Shown here piece by piece: positions 14,983 through 23,590 of a stretch of DNA of 36,286 bases. The stretch lies in the NCBI GenBank assembly GCA_002361095.1, contig DERU01000094.1:1-36286 (forward strand), written 5' to 3'. The stretch's first letter is position 1, and every line of letters starts with the position of its first letter. The position numbers were made by a program, and so were the translations under genes. Source of the DNA: Lachnospiraceae bacterium UBA3332 (GTDB taxonomy: Bacteria > Bacillota > Clostridia > Lachnospirales > Lachnospiraceae). The notes below the pieces were generated by a model. That model made no database searches and was not told the DNA's origin. It worked only from the letters and a program-made list of their open reading frames with translations.

Positions 14983-15004
14983 CCCCTTACAATTCCGTAA
15001 GGGG
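14983..15004. promoter_or_regulatory. Response-regulator binding dyad upstream of the ABC operon
   Basis: CCCCTTAC-AATTCC-GTAAGGGG has 8-bp arms and a 6-bp centre. The central 18 bp (CCTTACAATTCCGTAAGG) are identical, in inverted orientation, to the site upstream of the regulator gene. It resembles the BceR-type consensus TNACA-N4-TGTNA. It overlaps the stop codon of the kinase gene. Confidence 0.7.
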
Positions 15005-16219
15005 AAACATAACCGTAAAAAGCGCCCCCTCTCCCGGTACGCTTTCCACAGACAGGATTCCCCCCTGTCCTTCCAGAATGGACTTTGCCAATGCCAGTCC
15101 CAGGCCGACGCCCTGCCTGTCGGAAGCGTTCCGACTTCTGTAAAACCGTTTGAAAATATGCGGTATATCTTCTTCGGCAATGCCGCAGCCGTCATCCTCC
15201 ACCCACAGGCGCAGCATATGGGGAAATCCCTGCCATCCGATCCGGATTGTTCCGCCCTCCTGCGTATGATCCAACGCATTTTTAACCAAATTGGAAACCG
15301 CCTCCGCCGTCCATAGCAAATCGCAGCACAAAACATCCTCCGCTCTTCCCTCCTGTAAAATCCGTTTTCCTTCCTCCCTTGCCCTCTCCTGCAGCTGGGA
15401 GATTGCGCGGCCTATGAGATCGGATACCTTACATCTCTCTTTTACAAATACAAGCCCCCCGGCATCCAAACGCATAACCTTTAAAAGCGTCAAAAGGAGC
15501 GATTCCATTCTTTCCAGCGACTGCAGCGATTTTTGCGCAAACATCTGTACGGCACAAGGGCGGTCCGCTTCCTCCAAAAGAATTTCCGCATACATCGTCA
15601 ACGCCGCCATCGGGGTTTTGAGCTGATGGGATATATCGGAAACCGCGTCCTGCAAAGCCTGCCTGGCAGACCGTGCAGCCTCCCCTTTCGTCTGCAGCGC
15701 CAGGGAAAGTTCGTCAATTCTGCGAAGCATCCGGTGAAATGTCCCCTCCTCCCCCCGGTCAAGGCGAGCCGAAAAATCCCCGTCCGCAAAGGCCGCAATT
15801 TCTTTTTCCACTTCCCTGTACATTTTTTCCCGCTTTTGCAAAAACAGAATGGAACCGCCAAGAAGAAGCCCTCCCATCACCGCCGCCAAGCCTGCCACGA
15901 GATGTCTGAAAAAAGCGGCGTTTTCCCCCACAACAGGCAGCAGCCACGGTTCGCTCTGCGCCGACCATCCGGTTTTTTCCATAAATGTAATGCCTTCTGC
16001 CGTAATTTCCCGGTTTCTATACGCTCCTGCAATAACGCCGGGGGCAATGTCGGATAAAAGCAGGGCGGACGCAATCTCCTGCTCCCTTTCCAGCAAAACC
16101 CTTTTGGTTCCCTCCGCCTGCCATTTGGCCGCAAAAAGTGCGGCGCCAACCAGCAATCCCCAAAAAACCGTCAGAAACAGCACATAGCGCCGCGCTTCTT
16201 TTTCATACAAAAACTCCAT
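14987..16219 (-). CDS. Sensor histidine kinase (partner of the adjacent OmpR-type regulator)
   Basis: This ~410-residue kinase has two membrane segments (about 12-31 and 107-127) enclosing a short external domain of about 75 residues, then a HAMP-like linker. The phospho-acceptor His198 sits in DISHQLKTP. The ATPase domain shows the N box (NLVKNALDHT), G1 (VEDDGCGI), F box (IFKRFYR) and G2 (GVGLGLALAK). The small sensor domain fits kinases that take their signal from a partner ABC transporter. I used the ATG at 16219, which has GGGAA upstream; an ATG at 16231 is also possible. It follows the regulator gene by about 40 nt. The ABC operon it probably controls begins 92 nt past its stop codon. 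Confidence 0.9.
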   Translation of the reverse strand: MEFLYEKEARRYVLFLTVFWGLLVGAALFAAKWQAEGTKRVLLEREQEIASALLLSDIAPGVIAGAYRNREITAEGITFMEKTGWSAQSEPWLLPVVGENAAFFRHLVAGLAAVMGGLLLGGSILFLQKREKMYREVEKEIAAFADGDFSARLDRGEEGTFHRMLRRIDELSLALQTKGEAARSARQALQDAVSDISHQLKTPMAALTMYAEILLEEADRPCAVQMFAQKSLQSLERMESLLLTLLKVMRLDAGGLVFVKERCKVSDLIGRAISQLQERAREEGKRILQEGRAEDVLCCDLLWTAEAVSNLVKNALDHTQEGGTIRIGWQGFPHMLRLWVEDDGCGIAEEDIPHIFKRFYRSRNASDRQGVGLGLALAKSILEGQGGILSVESVPGEGALFTVMFPLTEL

Positions 16220-16258
16220 ATTCGTTCCCATCTGCCCGCTGCGGCAAACATCCCCTTC

Positions 16259-16951
16259 CTACACCTTCCATTGATAACCAAATCCGCGTACCGTCAGCAA
16301 ATGCTCGGGTTCGGATGGGTTTTCTTCCACCTTCTCCCGCAGACGGCGGATATAGACAGACAGGGTATTGTCATCCACAAAATTTCCGCCCCCGTCCCAA
16401 AGCGCGTCTAAAATCGCAGTACGCGTCAATACACAGCCTGCATTTTGCACCAGCAGGCAAAGCAGCCGGTATTCGGCCGCTGTCAGTTCCAACAGTCTTC
16501 CCCCTAAATAGGCCCTGCTGCCGGGCAGGTCAATACGCAGATTTCCCGCGCACAGCCCTCCCCCTATCCCTTCCCGTGTCCTTTCGCCGTGCCGCAGCCG
16601 CGCCCGGATGCGGGAACAAAGTTCTCCGATGCGGAACGGTTTTGTGATATAGTCGTCCCCTCCTCCGTCCAGCCCCCGGATCACGCTTGTCTCCTCGTCT
16701 GCGGCCGTCAGAAAAATAATCGGTATCCGGCTGCCGTCCCGCCGCACCCGTTCACATACCTCAAAACCTGTCCCGTCCGGCAGCGCCACGTCTAAAAGCA
16801 AAAGATCATACCGGTTCCGGAATGCAGCCAACGCATCCTCCGCTTCCCGTACCGTACGTACCACGGTTACCTCAAATCCGTTTTTCTGCAGCGCATACCG
16901 CAGACCGTCTATCAGGGACTGGTCATCCTCCAATACCAATAGTCTCTCCAA
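16259..16951 (-). CDS. OmpR-family response regulator
   Basis: This ~230-residue protein has a receiver domain (acidic pair Asp9-Asp10, phospho-acceptor Asp54 in LLLDVALPDG, Thr in FLTAAD, Lys in DDYITKPF) and a C-terminal winged helix ending VRGFGYQW. The frame is open upstream to 17050 but that part spans the promoter. The only good ribosome site, AGGAGG, fits a TTG start at 16951 (7 nt away) or a GTG at 16957. It should activate its own promoter and that of the ABC transporter, because the same dyad lies before both. It is the first gene of the RR-HK-ATPase-permease cluster. Confidence 0.9.
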   Translation of the reverse strand: MERLLVLEDDQSLIDGLRYALQKNGFEVTVVRTVREAEDALAAFRNRYDLLLLDVALPDGTGFEVCERVRRDGSRIPIIFLTAADEETSVIRGLDGGGDDYITKPFRIGELCSRIRARLRHGERTREGIGGGLCAGNLRIDLPGSRAYLGGRLLELTAAEYRLLCLLVQNAGCVLTRTAILDALWDGGGNFVDDNTLSVYIRRLREKVEENPSEPEHLLTVRGFGYQWKV

Positions 16952-16981
16952 AGCCACCGCCTCCTGTGCTTTCTGACATTT

Positions 16982-17010
16982 ATTATACCACAAAACAGCC
17001 CCATGACAGT
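16982..17010 (-). promoter_or_regulatory. Promoter of the response regulator/kinase genes
   Basis: The minus-strand -10 is a perfect TATAAT (16987-16982). The -35 region (ACTGTC at 17010-17005 or CTGTCA at 17009-17004) is weak, and the operator dyad lies directly upstream of it. Confidence 0.65.
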
Positions 17011-17013
17011 ATA

Positions 17014-17031
17014 CCTTACGGAATTGTAAGG
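17014..17031. promoter_or_regulatory. Response-regulator binding dyad upstream of the RR gene
   Basis: CCTTAC-GGAATT-GTAAGG is the exact reverse complement of the 18-bp core at 14985-15002. Its place just upstream of the -35 fits an activator and implies autoregulation. Confidence 0.7.
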
Positions 17032-17054
17032 AAGATGCTGCACTGCGCACACAA

Positions 17055-17086
17055 AAGCCTCCGGGTCGGTATCACCCCGGAGGCTT
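17055..17086 (-). terminator. Terminator of the ackA transcript
   Basis: AAGCCTCCGGG and CCCGGAGGCTT are nearly perfect arms of 11 bp. On the minus strand the hairpin follows the ackA stop by about 18 nt and ends in a short T run. Confidence 0.75.
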
Positions 17087-17103
17087 CTCTGCCTATTTAT
17101 CGC

Positions 17104-18309
17104 TCACAATTGGCCTGCAACCAGCCGCACTGTCTCCCGTGCAATCGCAAGTTCCTCATTCGTGGGTACTACCATAGTCACAACCTTTGCGTCCTCGTCC
17201 GAAAGAACGACTTCTTCCCCGCGGATTTTATTCCGCTCCGCATTGATATTAGTACCCAAAAAACCGATATACTGTCCGATCAGCTGCCGCACTTCCGCAT
17301 TGTTCTCGCCAACGCCCGCCGTAAACACGATCACATCCACGCCGTTCATCGCGGCCGCATACGCACCGATATATTTCCCCACACGGTACGCATACGCCTC
17401 CAGCGCCGTTTCGGCCGTTTCGTTTCCCTTTGCCGCCGCTTCTGCCAAATCGCGGAAATCACTGGACAGTCCGCCGGACAATCCCAAAACCCCGGATTTT
17501 TTGTTGCAAACGTCCACCACGCCTGCCGCATCCAGCCCTTCCTTTTCCGCGATAAAGCCCACGATGGCCGGATCCAAATCCCCGCTTCTGGTTCCCATGA
17601 TCAGTCCTTCCAGCGGCGTCAGGCCCATGGAGGTATCTGCGGATTCCCCGTATTTCACAGCCGATACGGATGCGCCGTTGCCCAAATGACAGACAATGAT
17701 GCGCAAATCCTTTCGGTCCTTCCCCAAAATCTCCGCCGCGCGCCGGGAAACGAAATCATGGCTGGTGCCATGGAAGCCGTATCTGCGCACCTTATATTTT
17801 TCATAATAGGAAAGAGGCAGTCCGTACAAATACGCCTTTTTGGGCATCGTCTGATGAAACGCCGTATCAAAAACCGCCGCCATCGGCACACCGGGCATCA
17901 CCTTCTGACAGGCGCGAATGCCGATCAGATTGGCCGGGTTGTGCAGGGGCGCCAAATCATTACATGCCGTGATCGTCTCGGTCACCTCCCTGTCGATGAC
18001 CACGGAACCTTTAAATTTTTCCCCACCGTGGACGATGCGGTGTCCCACTGCATCAATTTCCTGCAGGGATGCAATCACACCCTCCTGCGGATCCGTCAGC
18101 TTATCAATCACCACTTTTACCGCATCCGTGTGATCCGCCATCGGCAAAAGGGTTTTGGTTTTCCCGCCCTGTCCCCTCTGGTGGGTCACGCTGCTGTTGT
18201 CAATACCGATTCTTTCACATAACCCTTTCGCAAGCACTTCCTCCGTCCCGCTGTCAATCAGCTGGTACTTCAAAGATGAACTGCCGCAGTTTATAACCAA
18301 TACCTTCAT
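17104..18309 (-). CDS. ackA: Acetate kinase
   Basis: This 401-residue enzyme interconverts acetyl phosphate plus ADP and acetate plus ATP, the ATP-yielding last step of acetate fermentation. Family motifs run through it: VINCGSSSLKYQL at the N-terminus, GHRIVHGGEKF, VFDTAFHQTMP, GFHGTSHDFVS, HLGNGASVSA, GTRSGDLDPAI and FTAGVGEN. The length is normal. The ATG at 18309 follows AGGAGGA; the longer frame to 18384 overlaps proS. Phosphotransacetylase (pta) usually lies next to ackA but is not in this window; instead ackA is 17 nt downstream of proS, and so may share its T-box-controlled transcript. Confidence 0.97.
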   Translation of the reverse strand: MKVLVINCGSSSLKYQLIDSGTEEVLAKGLCERIGIDNSSVTHQRGQGGKTKTLLPMADHTDAVKVVIDKLTDPQEGVIASLQEIDAVGHRIVHGGEKFKGSVVIDREVTETITACNDLAPLHNPANLIGIRACQKVMPGVPMAAVFDTAFHQTMPKKAYLYGLPLSYYEKYKVRRYGFHGTSHDFVSRRAAEILGKDRKDLRIIVCHLGNGASVSAVKYGESADTSMGLTPLEGLIMGTRSGDLDPAIVGFIAEKEGLDAAGVVDVCNKKSGVLGLSGGLSSDFRDLAEAAAKGNETAETALEAYAYRVGKYIGAYAAAMNGVDVIVFTAGVGENNAEVRQLIGQYIGFLGTNINAERNKIRGEEVVLSDEDAKVVTMVVPTNEELAIARETVRLVAGQL

Positions 18310-18326
18310 AACCCCAAATCCTCCTC

Positions 18327-19757
18327 TTAATAAGCTTTCCCCCAGTATACCATTTTTTTCGCGGGCTTTCCACAGCACACACATACATCGGACAGGTTTT
18401 CCTGCTCAAAAGGCATGCAGCGGCTGGTGGCCGCAAATTTTTCCTTGATTTGGTCTTCGCAGGACTGACATCCGCACCACATGGCTTTCACAAACCCGGG
18501 AGTCTTGGCCAGAATATCCCCCAACTCGGCCATATTTTTTGCCACATAGGTATGGGCATCCCTGTGCGCCCGCGCTTTCTCCAGCATTTCCCCCTGCATG
18601 GTTTCCAAAAGCTGTCCGGTCTTTTCTTCTATCTCCTGCAGGCCGCATTCGATCTTTTCCCTTGTATCGCGGCGTACCAACACGCATTTGCCCTGTTCGA
18701 TATCCTTAGGACCGATTTCCACACGGACGGGGATTCCCCGCATTTCCGCTTCCGCAAACTTCCAGCCCGGGCTCTTATCCGTATCATCCACCTTGACGCG
18801 GAATCCGGACAAACGGTCTTTGAGTTCATTGGCCTTATCCAAAACCCCTTCCCGGCGCTGTTGGATGGGAACAATCACTACCTGCACAGGCGCGACCTTT
18901 GGAGGCAGCACCAATCCGGAATTATCCCCATGTACCATGATGATTGCACCGATCAGCCGTGTCGTCACCCCCCAGGAAGTCTGGTGTACATACTGCAGCG
19001 TATTATCCTTATCCGTAAACTGAATCCCGAAGGCTTTGGCAAAGCCGTCCCCGAAATTATGACTGGTTCCGGACTGCAGGGCTTTTCCGTCATGCATCAG
19101 CGCCTCAATGGTATAGGTCGCCTCCGCTCCCGCAAATTTTTCCTTCTCTGTCTTGCGCCCTTTGATCACCGGAATGGCCAACACGTTTTCGCAGAAATCC
19201 GCATATACGTTCAACATCCGGATTGTACGTTCCTCCGCCTCTTCTGCAGTTGCATCCGCCGTATGCCCTTCCTGCCACAAAAATTCCCGGGAGCGCAGAA
19301 AAGGCCTCGTCTCCTTTTCCCAGCGTACCACGCTGCACCACTGGTTATAAACCTTGGGCAAATCCCGGTACGACTGAATATCGTTTTTATAAAAATCGCA
19401 GAAAAGGGTTTCCGAAGTAGGTCTTACACACAGCCTTTCCTGCAAGGGCTGCATTCCCCCATGGGTTACCCACGCCACTTCCGGCGCAAAACCCTCCACG
19501 TGATCTTTTTCTTTCTCCAAAAGGCTCTCGGGAATAAACATGGGCATGTAGACATTCTGCACCCCCGTTTCCTTGAACATGGCGTCCAGCTGCGTCTGGA
19601 TCAATTCCCAGATCGCATATCCCGCAGGCTTGATCGCCATGCACCCTTTCACACTCGTGTACCCGATGAGTTCCGCCTTCACCACCACGTCAGTATACCA
19701 CTGTGCGAAGTCCTCCTCCATGGATGTGATCTGTTCCACCAGTTTTTTGTCTGCCAT
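18327..19757 (-). CDS. proS: Prolyl-tRNA synthetase (short, archaeal/eukaryotic-type)
   Basis: This 476-residue class II synthetase charges tRNA-Pro. Its size and lack of the bacterial editing insertion place it in the short archaeal/eukaryotic-like ProS group. Motif 2 (VRWEKETRPFLRSREFLWQEGHTA) and motif 3 (LVLPPKVAPVQVVIVP with the anticodon-binding domain after it) are visible. The C-terminal extension carries cysteine pairs (CGCQSC and CVCCG) for a zinc site and ends in the family-typical GKAY. The ATG at 19757 follows GGAGGAG. A T-box leader lies upstream, so expression should rise when tRNA-Pro is uncharged. Confidence 0.96.
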   Translation of the reverse strand: MADKKLVEQITSMEEDFAQWYTDVVVKAELIGYTSVKGCMAIKPAGYAIWELIQTQLDAMFKETGVQNVYMPMFIPESLLEKEKDHVEGFAPEVAWVTHGGMQPLQERLCVRPTSETLFCDFYKNDIQSYRDLPKVYNQWCSVVRWEKETRPFLRSREFLWQEGHTADATAEEAEERTIRMLNVYADFCENVLAIPVIKGRKTEKEKFAGAEATYTIEALMHDGKALQSGTSHNFGDGFAKAFGIQFTDKDNTLQYVHQTSWGVTTRLIGAIIMVHGDNSGLVLPPKVAPVQVVIVPIQQRREGVLDKANELKDRLSGFRVKVDDTDKSPGWKFAEAEMRGIPVRVEIGPKDIEQGKCVLVRRDTREKIECGLQEIEEKTGQLLETMQGEMLEKARAHRDAHTYVAKNMAELGDILAKTPGFVKAMWCGCQSCEDQIKEKFAATSRCMPFEQENLSDVCVCCGKPAKKMVYWGKAY

Positions 19758-19801
19758 TTCTTCTCCTCCTATCTGTTTTTCCGGCTTCCCAAAAGACAAA
19801 A

Positions 19802-20052
19802 CGCCGGATATCCCATCCCCGCTGCAGGGACCGGATATCCGGCGGTACCACCCAAATTGACGCCTATGCGCCCTCTCGAAATCCGTTAACGCCGGACTTA
19901 CGCTGTTTTCACAGGAACTCTGAGATCCGGTTCAAAATGCCGTGCGCAGACTCCTCCCACCCATGGAATCCTCTCTGGAGCGCCGATGCATTCCTACTAT
20001 TCCTCTTCAACGTTACTTTCCGTATGGATAACATTTGAACTGTTGCTTCCGT
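19802..20052 (-). promoter_or_regulatory. T-box riboswitch leader of proS
   Basis: The minus strand carries the T-box core GGGTGGTACCGCC (19853-19841). It is followed by a strong terminator: arms CGCCGGATATCC and GGATATCCGGCG (19844-19833 and 19813-19802) and then a T-rich tail. The T-box core overlaps the terminator arm, so the usual antiterminator switch is possible. Upstream there is a stem I region with GAGAGG-type and purine-rich motifs. A CCG (19930-19928) after TGAA is the candidate proline specifier codon; this was placed by eye. The leader runs from the promoter to about 45 nt before proS. Confidence 0.9.
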
Positions 20053-20058
20053 TCTTTG

Positions 20059-20087
20059 ATCATAGGGGAATTTTACCGATTTGTCAA
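20059..20087 (-). promoter_or_regulatory. Promoter of the T-box/proS transcript
   Basis: On the minus strand the -35 is a perfect TTGACA (20087-20082) and the -10 is TATGAT (20064-20059), with a 17-nt spacer. It overlaps the 3' end of the AI-2E family gene upstream. Confidence 0.85.
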
Positions 20088-21125
20088 GAAGGTTTCCGCA
20101 ATATCTGCGCCTTCCCTGAAAAATACCACATACAAAGGGCCTAAAAAAATGCCTGTCAGTCCAAAAATCTGTACGCCCGCATAAACGGAAAACAGCATCA
20201 CAATCGGATACATGCCCACTTGCTTCCCCAATAGCCTCGGTTCCAAAAGTTCACGCACGGCGATACAAAGAACATAGACGCCCACCGCAGCCACAGCCCC
20301 GAACCCGTTTCCCGAAAACAGCTGCCAAAGCGCCGTCGGAAGCAGCACAATCCCTGTGCCGATAAAGGGAAGCGCATCCAGCAGTCCCGCCAGAATCCCC
20401 AGCGGTACGCTGCCCCGCACCCGCCCCAGCCACAGTCCCAAAACCGCAATCACGGAAATTGCCAGCAAAATCACCGTCTGTGCTTTTAAATAGCCCCCGA
20501 TCAAAGACACCGTTTTCTCCACGAACCTCCACGTCTCTACAAACGCAGGATTTTCCCCATACCGTTCCAGGATATTCTCATAATCCTTGCATAAAAGCAG
20601 GGAAGAAATAAAACTGACGCCCAAAAAAGCGCCTGCTTTGGCAAACCCCTTCACATATTCCCATGACTGCGAAGCAGCTTTTGGCAGCGCCTGTGCCTGT
20701 AGGTTTTGGGTTAAAAGATTTATCTTCTCCCAAAATGCATTCTCCACCCCTGCGGCGTCCATTCCGAAATTCTCCTCCATAAAAATGCAGCAGCCGTGTA
20801 CCGCCTCGTCAAACCGCTTTTGCATCACTGACATGCCGTCCCCGATATCGGCCGCATGCACGGTTCCCCAGGAAAGAATGCCCCAAACACCGAACCCAAG
20901 AAGCACGGCAGCGAGAAGGAGAATCCCCCCCAAAAGGATCTCTTTACGGATATGCAATCTCTTTTGCATTTTTTTGAGCCACGGATTGCACAGATATACA
21001 ATAAGAAAAGAAAGAATAAAAGGCGCCGCAACCGGAAACGCACATTTAAACACCAAATATAAGAACACGGAAAATCCCAGCAAAACCAAAGCTTTTTTCA
21101 CATTTCTTTGCGATAAAATGCCCAT
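20073..21125 (-). CDS. AI-2E family transporter (YtvI/PerM-like membrane protein), second copy
   Basis: This 350-residue protein has the AI-2E/PerM layout: two N-terminal membrane segments, an amphipathic stretch (about 75-150), then a block of membrane helices with DALPFIGTGIVLLPTALWQ and LLEPRLLGKQVGMYPIVML. This form resembles YtvI, which in Bacillus is linked to sporulation. Substrate and role here are unknown. I placed the start at 21125 after GGGAGG; the frame is open to 21164. The promoter of proS lies in its last codons. It differs clearly from the family member at 5257-6477, so this is not a recent duplication. Confidence 0.82.
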   Translation of the reverse strand: MGILSQRNVKKALVLLGFSVFLYLVFKCAFPVAAPFILSFLIVYLCNPWLKKMQKRLHIRKEILLGGILLLAAVLLGFGVWGILSWGTVHAADIGDGMSVMQKRFDEAVHGCCIFMEENFGMDAAGVENAFWEKINLLTQNLQAQALPKAASQSWEYVKGFAKAGAFLGVSFISSLLLCKDYENILERYGENPAFVETWRFVEKTVSLIGGYLKAQTVILLAISVIAVLGLWLGRVRGSVPLGILAGLLDALPFIGTGIVLLPTALWQLFSGNGFGAVAAVGVYVLCIAVRELLEPRLLGKQVGMYPIVMLFSVYAGVQIFGLTGIFLGPLYVVFFREGADIAETFLTNR

Positions 21126-21227
21126 ACACGCCTCCCGGTCAAACCGCCTTGCAATGCCAGGCATGTCATGGCGGCAAACGACAGTTTTCGATGTCGTCCG
21201 CGATAGTATGGGTAAAACCCGGACTTT

Positions 21228-22862
21228 CTATGTATCTTTCCTCCTTCCGGATTCCTGCCGTTTTTTGGATATTTTCCCACTTTGCCGAATTTGCATAAAA
21301 GCGGCAGGCCGGCACGCAGCGCCAAGTAACAAAAATAAAAACGGCGTACAACAAACTTGCTGATAACAGAAAAAATTATGCGCACTATAAACCATCACTA
21401 CCAGTATTCCCGTAAGCGCCAAAGGTTCCGTCTTTCTTTTCTCCCAAAAGCTGCGAAAAGCTGCCGCCAGCAGCCACACAAACGCCGCCAATCCCATAAT
21501 CCCCATACAAAAAAGAATATTCAAAAATTCGTTATGCGCATTGGTAAGCGTCTGATCCCAGCCAAAATAATGGTTCAAAGCCGCACCCAGCGCGGGTTCC
21601 TGATAACAGTACGCGGAAAAGCAGTCCGGACCGACGCCGAAAAACTTACGGAAAAAGGGAAATGCCCCGAACGCTTCCACCGCAAACTTCCATGTAAAGC
21701 CCCTGGAATTTCCCCAATATTGGTCAAACAAAAGATACTGATTCCTGCTTCCGCTCCCAAACCATTTTTCCAATACCCCTGCCGTATTCATCCAAAGTAA
21801 CCCGACATAACCAAGAACCGCCGCCGCTACTGTCCCGGCGGCGAACTTTCTCCAAAATCTGCCCCCTTTTAACTCCTGCCGGTCCGGATTCTTTTTCCGC
21901 CAGTAAAGAAAAAACATATAAACCACACAGACCGCCAGAAACGCAAACCAGGTTGCGAATCCCTGTGACAGAAATTCCGAAAGCCCGCCCAGCCTTACCG
22001 CCCTGTCCGCAAATATCATCTGTAGGATACCGGTGACCTTAAAACTCCCCAACATCAAAAGCGTCAATTCCAAAAAGCGTTCCATCCCATCCAGGCTGTC
22101 ACAGGCGGCCAGAAAAACACCGAACAGCAAAAACGCTGTCGCGGCAAAGGCGCTGTCGCTGTTTTGCGTCACCAACGTGGAAAAGCCCAACATGCAAAAC
22201 GCCCCCAGTCCGAACCGGTATGCCGTTTTATCCGCAAGCAGAAAAAGGGAAACGCCCAACGTCAAAACCACACAGACATAAGAGGAATACCACGAAGCCT
22301 GCCCGACGGTAGATAAAAACAGCAGGCGATAGGGCGCGTCCACCCCCTCATACAGTCCCAGCGGATCGATTCCAAAGCGGTGTAAAATCCCGAGCAAAAA
22401 AACCGTGCCGGATCCTAAAAAGTAGCCCCAAAGAACCGCCCGGTTCCATGAAAAACACCTTGATACCAGAAAATAAGACAATACCAACAGTGCCTGCGTC
22501 GAAAGTCCCATAAACCAGCCGTCCGCCCCCAGCCAGGCCTGTTTTCTGTCTACGCTCATATACCAGGAAAACGCCGAAACCGCCAGATAAGCAAGCATCG
22601 CCCGATCCGGCGGCCCCAAAAATACCGACAGCCTGCGCAGTCCCCTCATCCCCTCCTTCCCCCAAAAAGCCAGCATGCCGCATATTCCTGCAGGGAGCAG
22701 GCAATACAGACACGCCGCCAGAAAGAAACGGTATTTTCCTTCTCCGATCCCCCGGTAGCCGTCTTTTACATAGAGCGGAAAAACCGCCAGCATTAAAAAA
22801 ACCCATACTCCGGTCAGAAAGCGGGAGGCCGCCGTGCAGAAACGTGTCATCCCGTTTTGCAC
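21228..22862 (-). CDS. O-antigen ligase/polymerase-like membrane protein
   Basis: This protein of about 544 residues has ten or more membrane segments. A long external loop near residues 360-450 includes NSRGFTWKFAVEAFGAFPFFRKFFGVGPDCF and, further on, TNAHNEFLNILFCMGIMGL. The Gly-X-Gly-Pro-Asp and the His-Asn-Glu motif match the Wzy/WaaL O-antigen ligase family, which joins or transfers lipid-linked glycans at the outer face. In a Gram-positive host it would act on a capsule, teichoic acid or protein-linked glycan. No glycosyltransferase cluster surrounds it, which is unusual. The start is uncertain: GTG at 22862 (GGAAAGG upstream) or ATG at 22850; the frame is open to 22910, overlapping the RluA gene. 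Confidence 0.75.
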   Translation of the reverse strand: MQNGMTRFCTAASRFLTGVWVFLMLAVFPLYVKDGYRGIGEGKYRFFLAACLYCLLPAGICGMLAFWGKEGMRGLRRLSVFLGPPDRAMLAYLAVSAFSWYMSVDRKQAWLGADGWFMGLSTQALLVLSYFLVSRCFSWNRAVLWGYFLGSGTVFLLGILHRFGIDPLGLYEGVDAPYRLLFLSTVGQASWYSSYVCVVLTLGVSLFLLADKTAYRFGLGAFCMLGFSTLVTQNSDSAFAATAFLLFGVFLAACDSLDGMERFLELTLLMLGSFKVTGILQMIFADRAVRLGGLSEFLSQGFATWFAFLAVCVVYMFFLYWRKKNPDRQELKGGRFWRKFAAGTVAAAVLGYVGLLWMNTAGVLEKWFGSGSRNQYLLFDQYWGNSRGFTWKFAVEAFGAFPFFRKFFGVGPDCFSAYCYQEPALGAALNHYFGWDQTLTNAHNEFLNILFCMGIMGLAAFVWLLAAAFRSFWEKRKTEPLALTGILVVMVYSAHNFFCYQQVCCTPFLFLLLGAACRPAAFMQIRQSGKISKKRQESGRRKDT

Positions 22863-22881
22863 GCACGCCACCCTTTCCTTT

Positions 22882-23571
22882 TCAGATCGCAAGCTTATCC
22901 TCCAGTTCAAAGCAGACCTCCTTCCCCGTTACCGGATGCGTAAAACCAAGCCGCACTGCCTGCAGCTGTACCGTCCGGATTCCGATTCTCTCCGACAAAA
23001 GCCTGCTTTCCCCGGTTCCGTAACGGTAATCCCCCAAAAGCGGCATTCCCGCATGGGAAAACTGTACCCGGATCTGATGATGCCTTCCGGTCTGCAATAC
23101 AATCTCCAACAGCATGCAGCCGTCCCTCTCATCCAGTGTCCGATAGGACAACCGCGCTTTTTTGGCCCCCGGCTCACCGGGCCGCGCAATCCGTGCGCCG
23201 CCGCCCGGTTCTTTGCGCAAAAAATCCGTCAGTTCCCGCCATTCCCCGGCCTCTGTGGGATTTCCGCCACACACCACTGCCCGGTAGGTCTTGCGCATCC
23301 GGTCTCCTGCGATCTGCCTGCTCAAATCCGCCGCAGCCGCCGGATTTTTGGCAAATACCAAAACGCCGGATACCGGCTGATCCAACCGGTGTACCACCCC
23401 CAAATAGACCGGCTTCTTTTGGGCAATGTTTGTATCAAACTGCCTTGCCAAATAATTTTTTAATTCGCTTACCATATCCGGTTCTGCGATCCGGCCGCTC
23501 TGCACGGCAAGCCCCAACGGCTTAAAACAGACAAGCAGCGCAGTGTCCTCATATAAAATCCGCGTTTTCAT
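22882..23571 (-). CDS. RluA-family pseudouridine synthase
   Basis: This 229-residue enzyme converts uridine to pseudouridine in rRNA or tRNA. The catalytic motif HRLDQPVSGVLVF has Asp64. Further family blocks are KTYRAVVCG, the GRHHQIRVQFSHAGMPLLGDYRYG stretch and the C-terminal HPVTGKEV. It is short and lacks an N-terminal S4 domain, so it belongs with the compact RluA/RluC-like proteins of Firmicutes; its RNA target cannot be told from sequence. GAGGAGA precedes the ATG. It follows the GNAT gene by 19 nt and precedes the O-antigen-ligase-like gene by about 20 nt, which indicates one transcript. Confidence 0.92.
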   Translation of the reverse strand: MKTRILYEDTALLVCFKPLGLAVQSGRIAEPDMVSELKNYLARQFDTNIAQKKPVYLGVVHRLDQPVSGVLVFAKNPAAAADLSRQIAGDRMRKTYRAVVCGGNPTEAGEWRELTDFLRKEPGGGARIARPGEPGAKKARLSYRTLDERDGCMLLEIVLQTGRHHQIRVQFSHAGMPLLGDYRYGTGESRLLSERIGIRTVQLQAVRLGFTHPVTGKEVCFELEDKLAI

Positions 23572-23590
23572 CCCTTCTCCTCACCGTATT

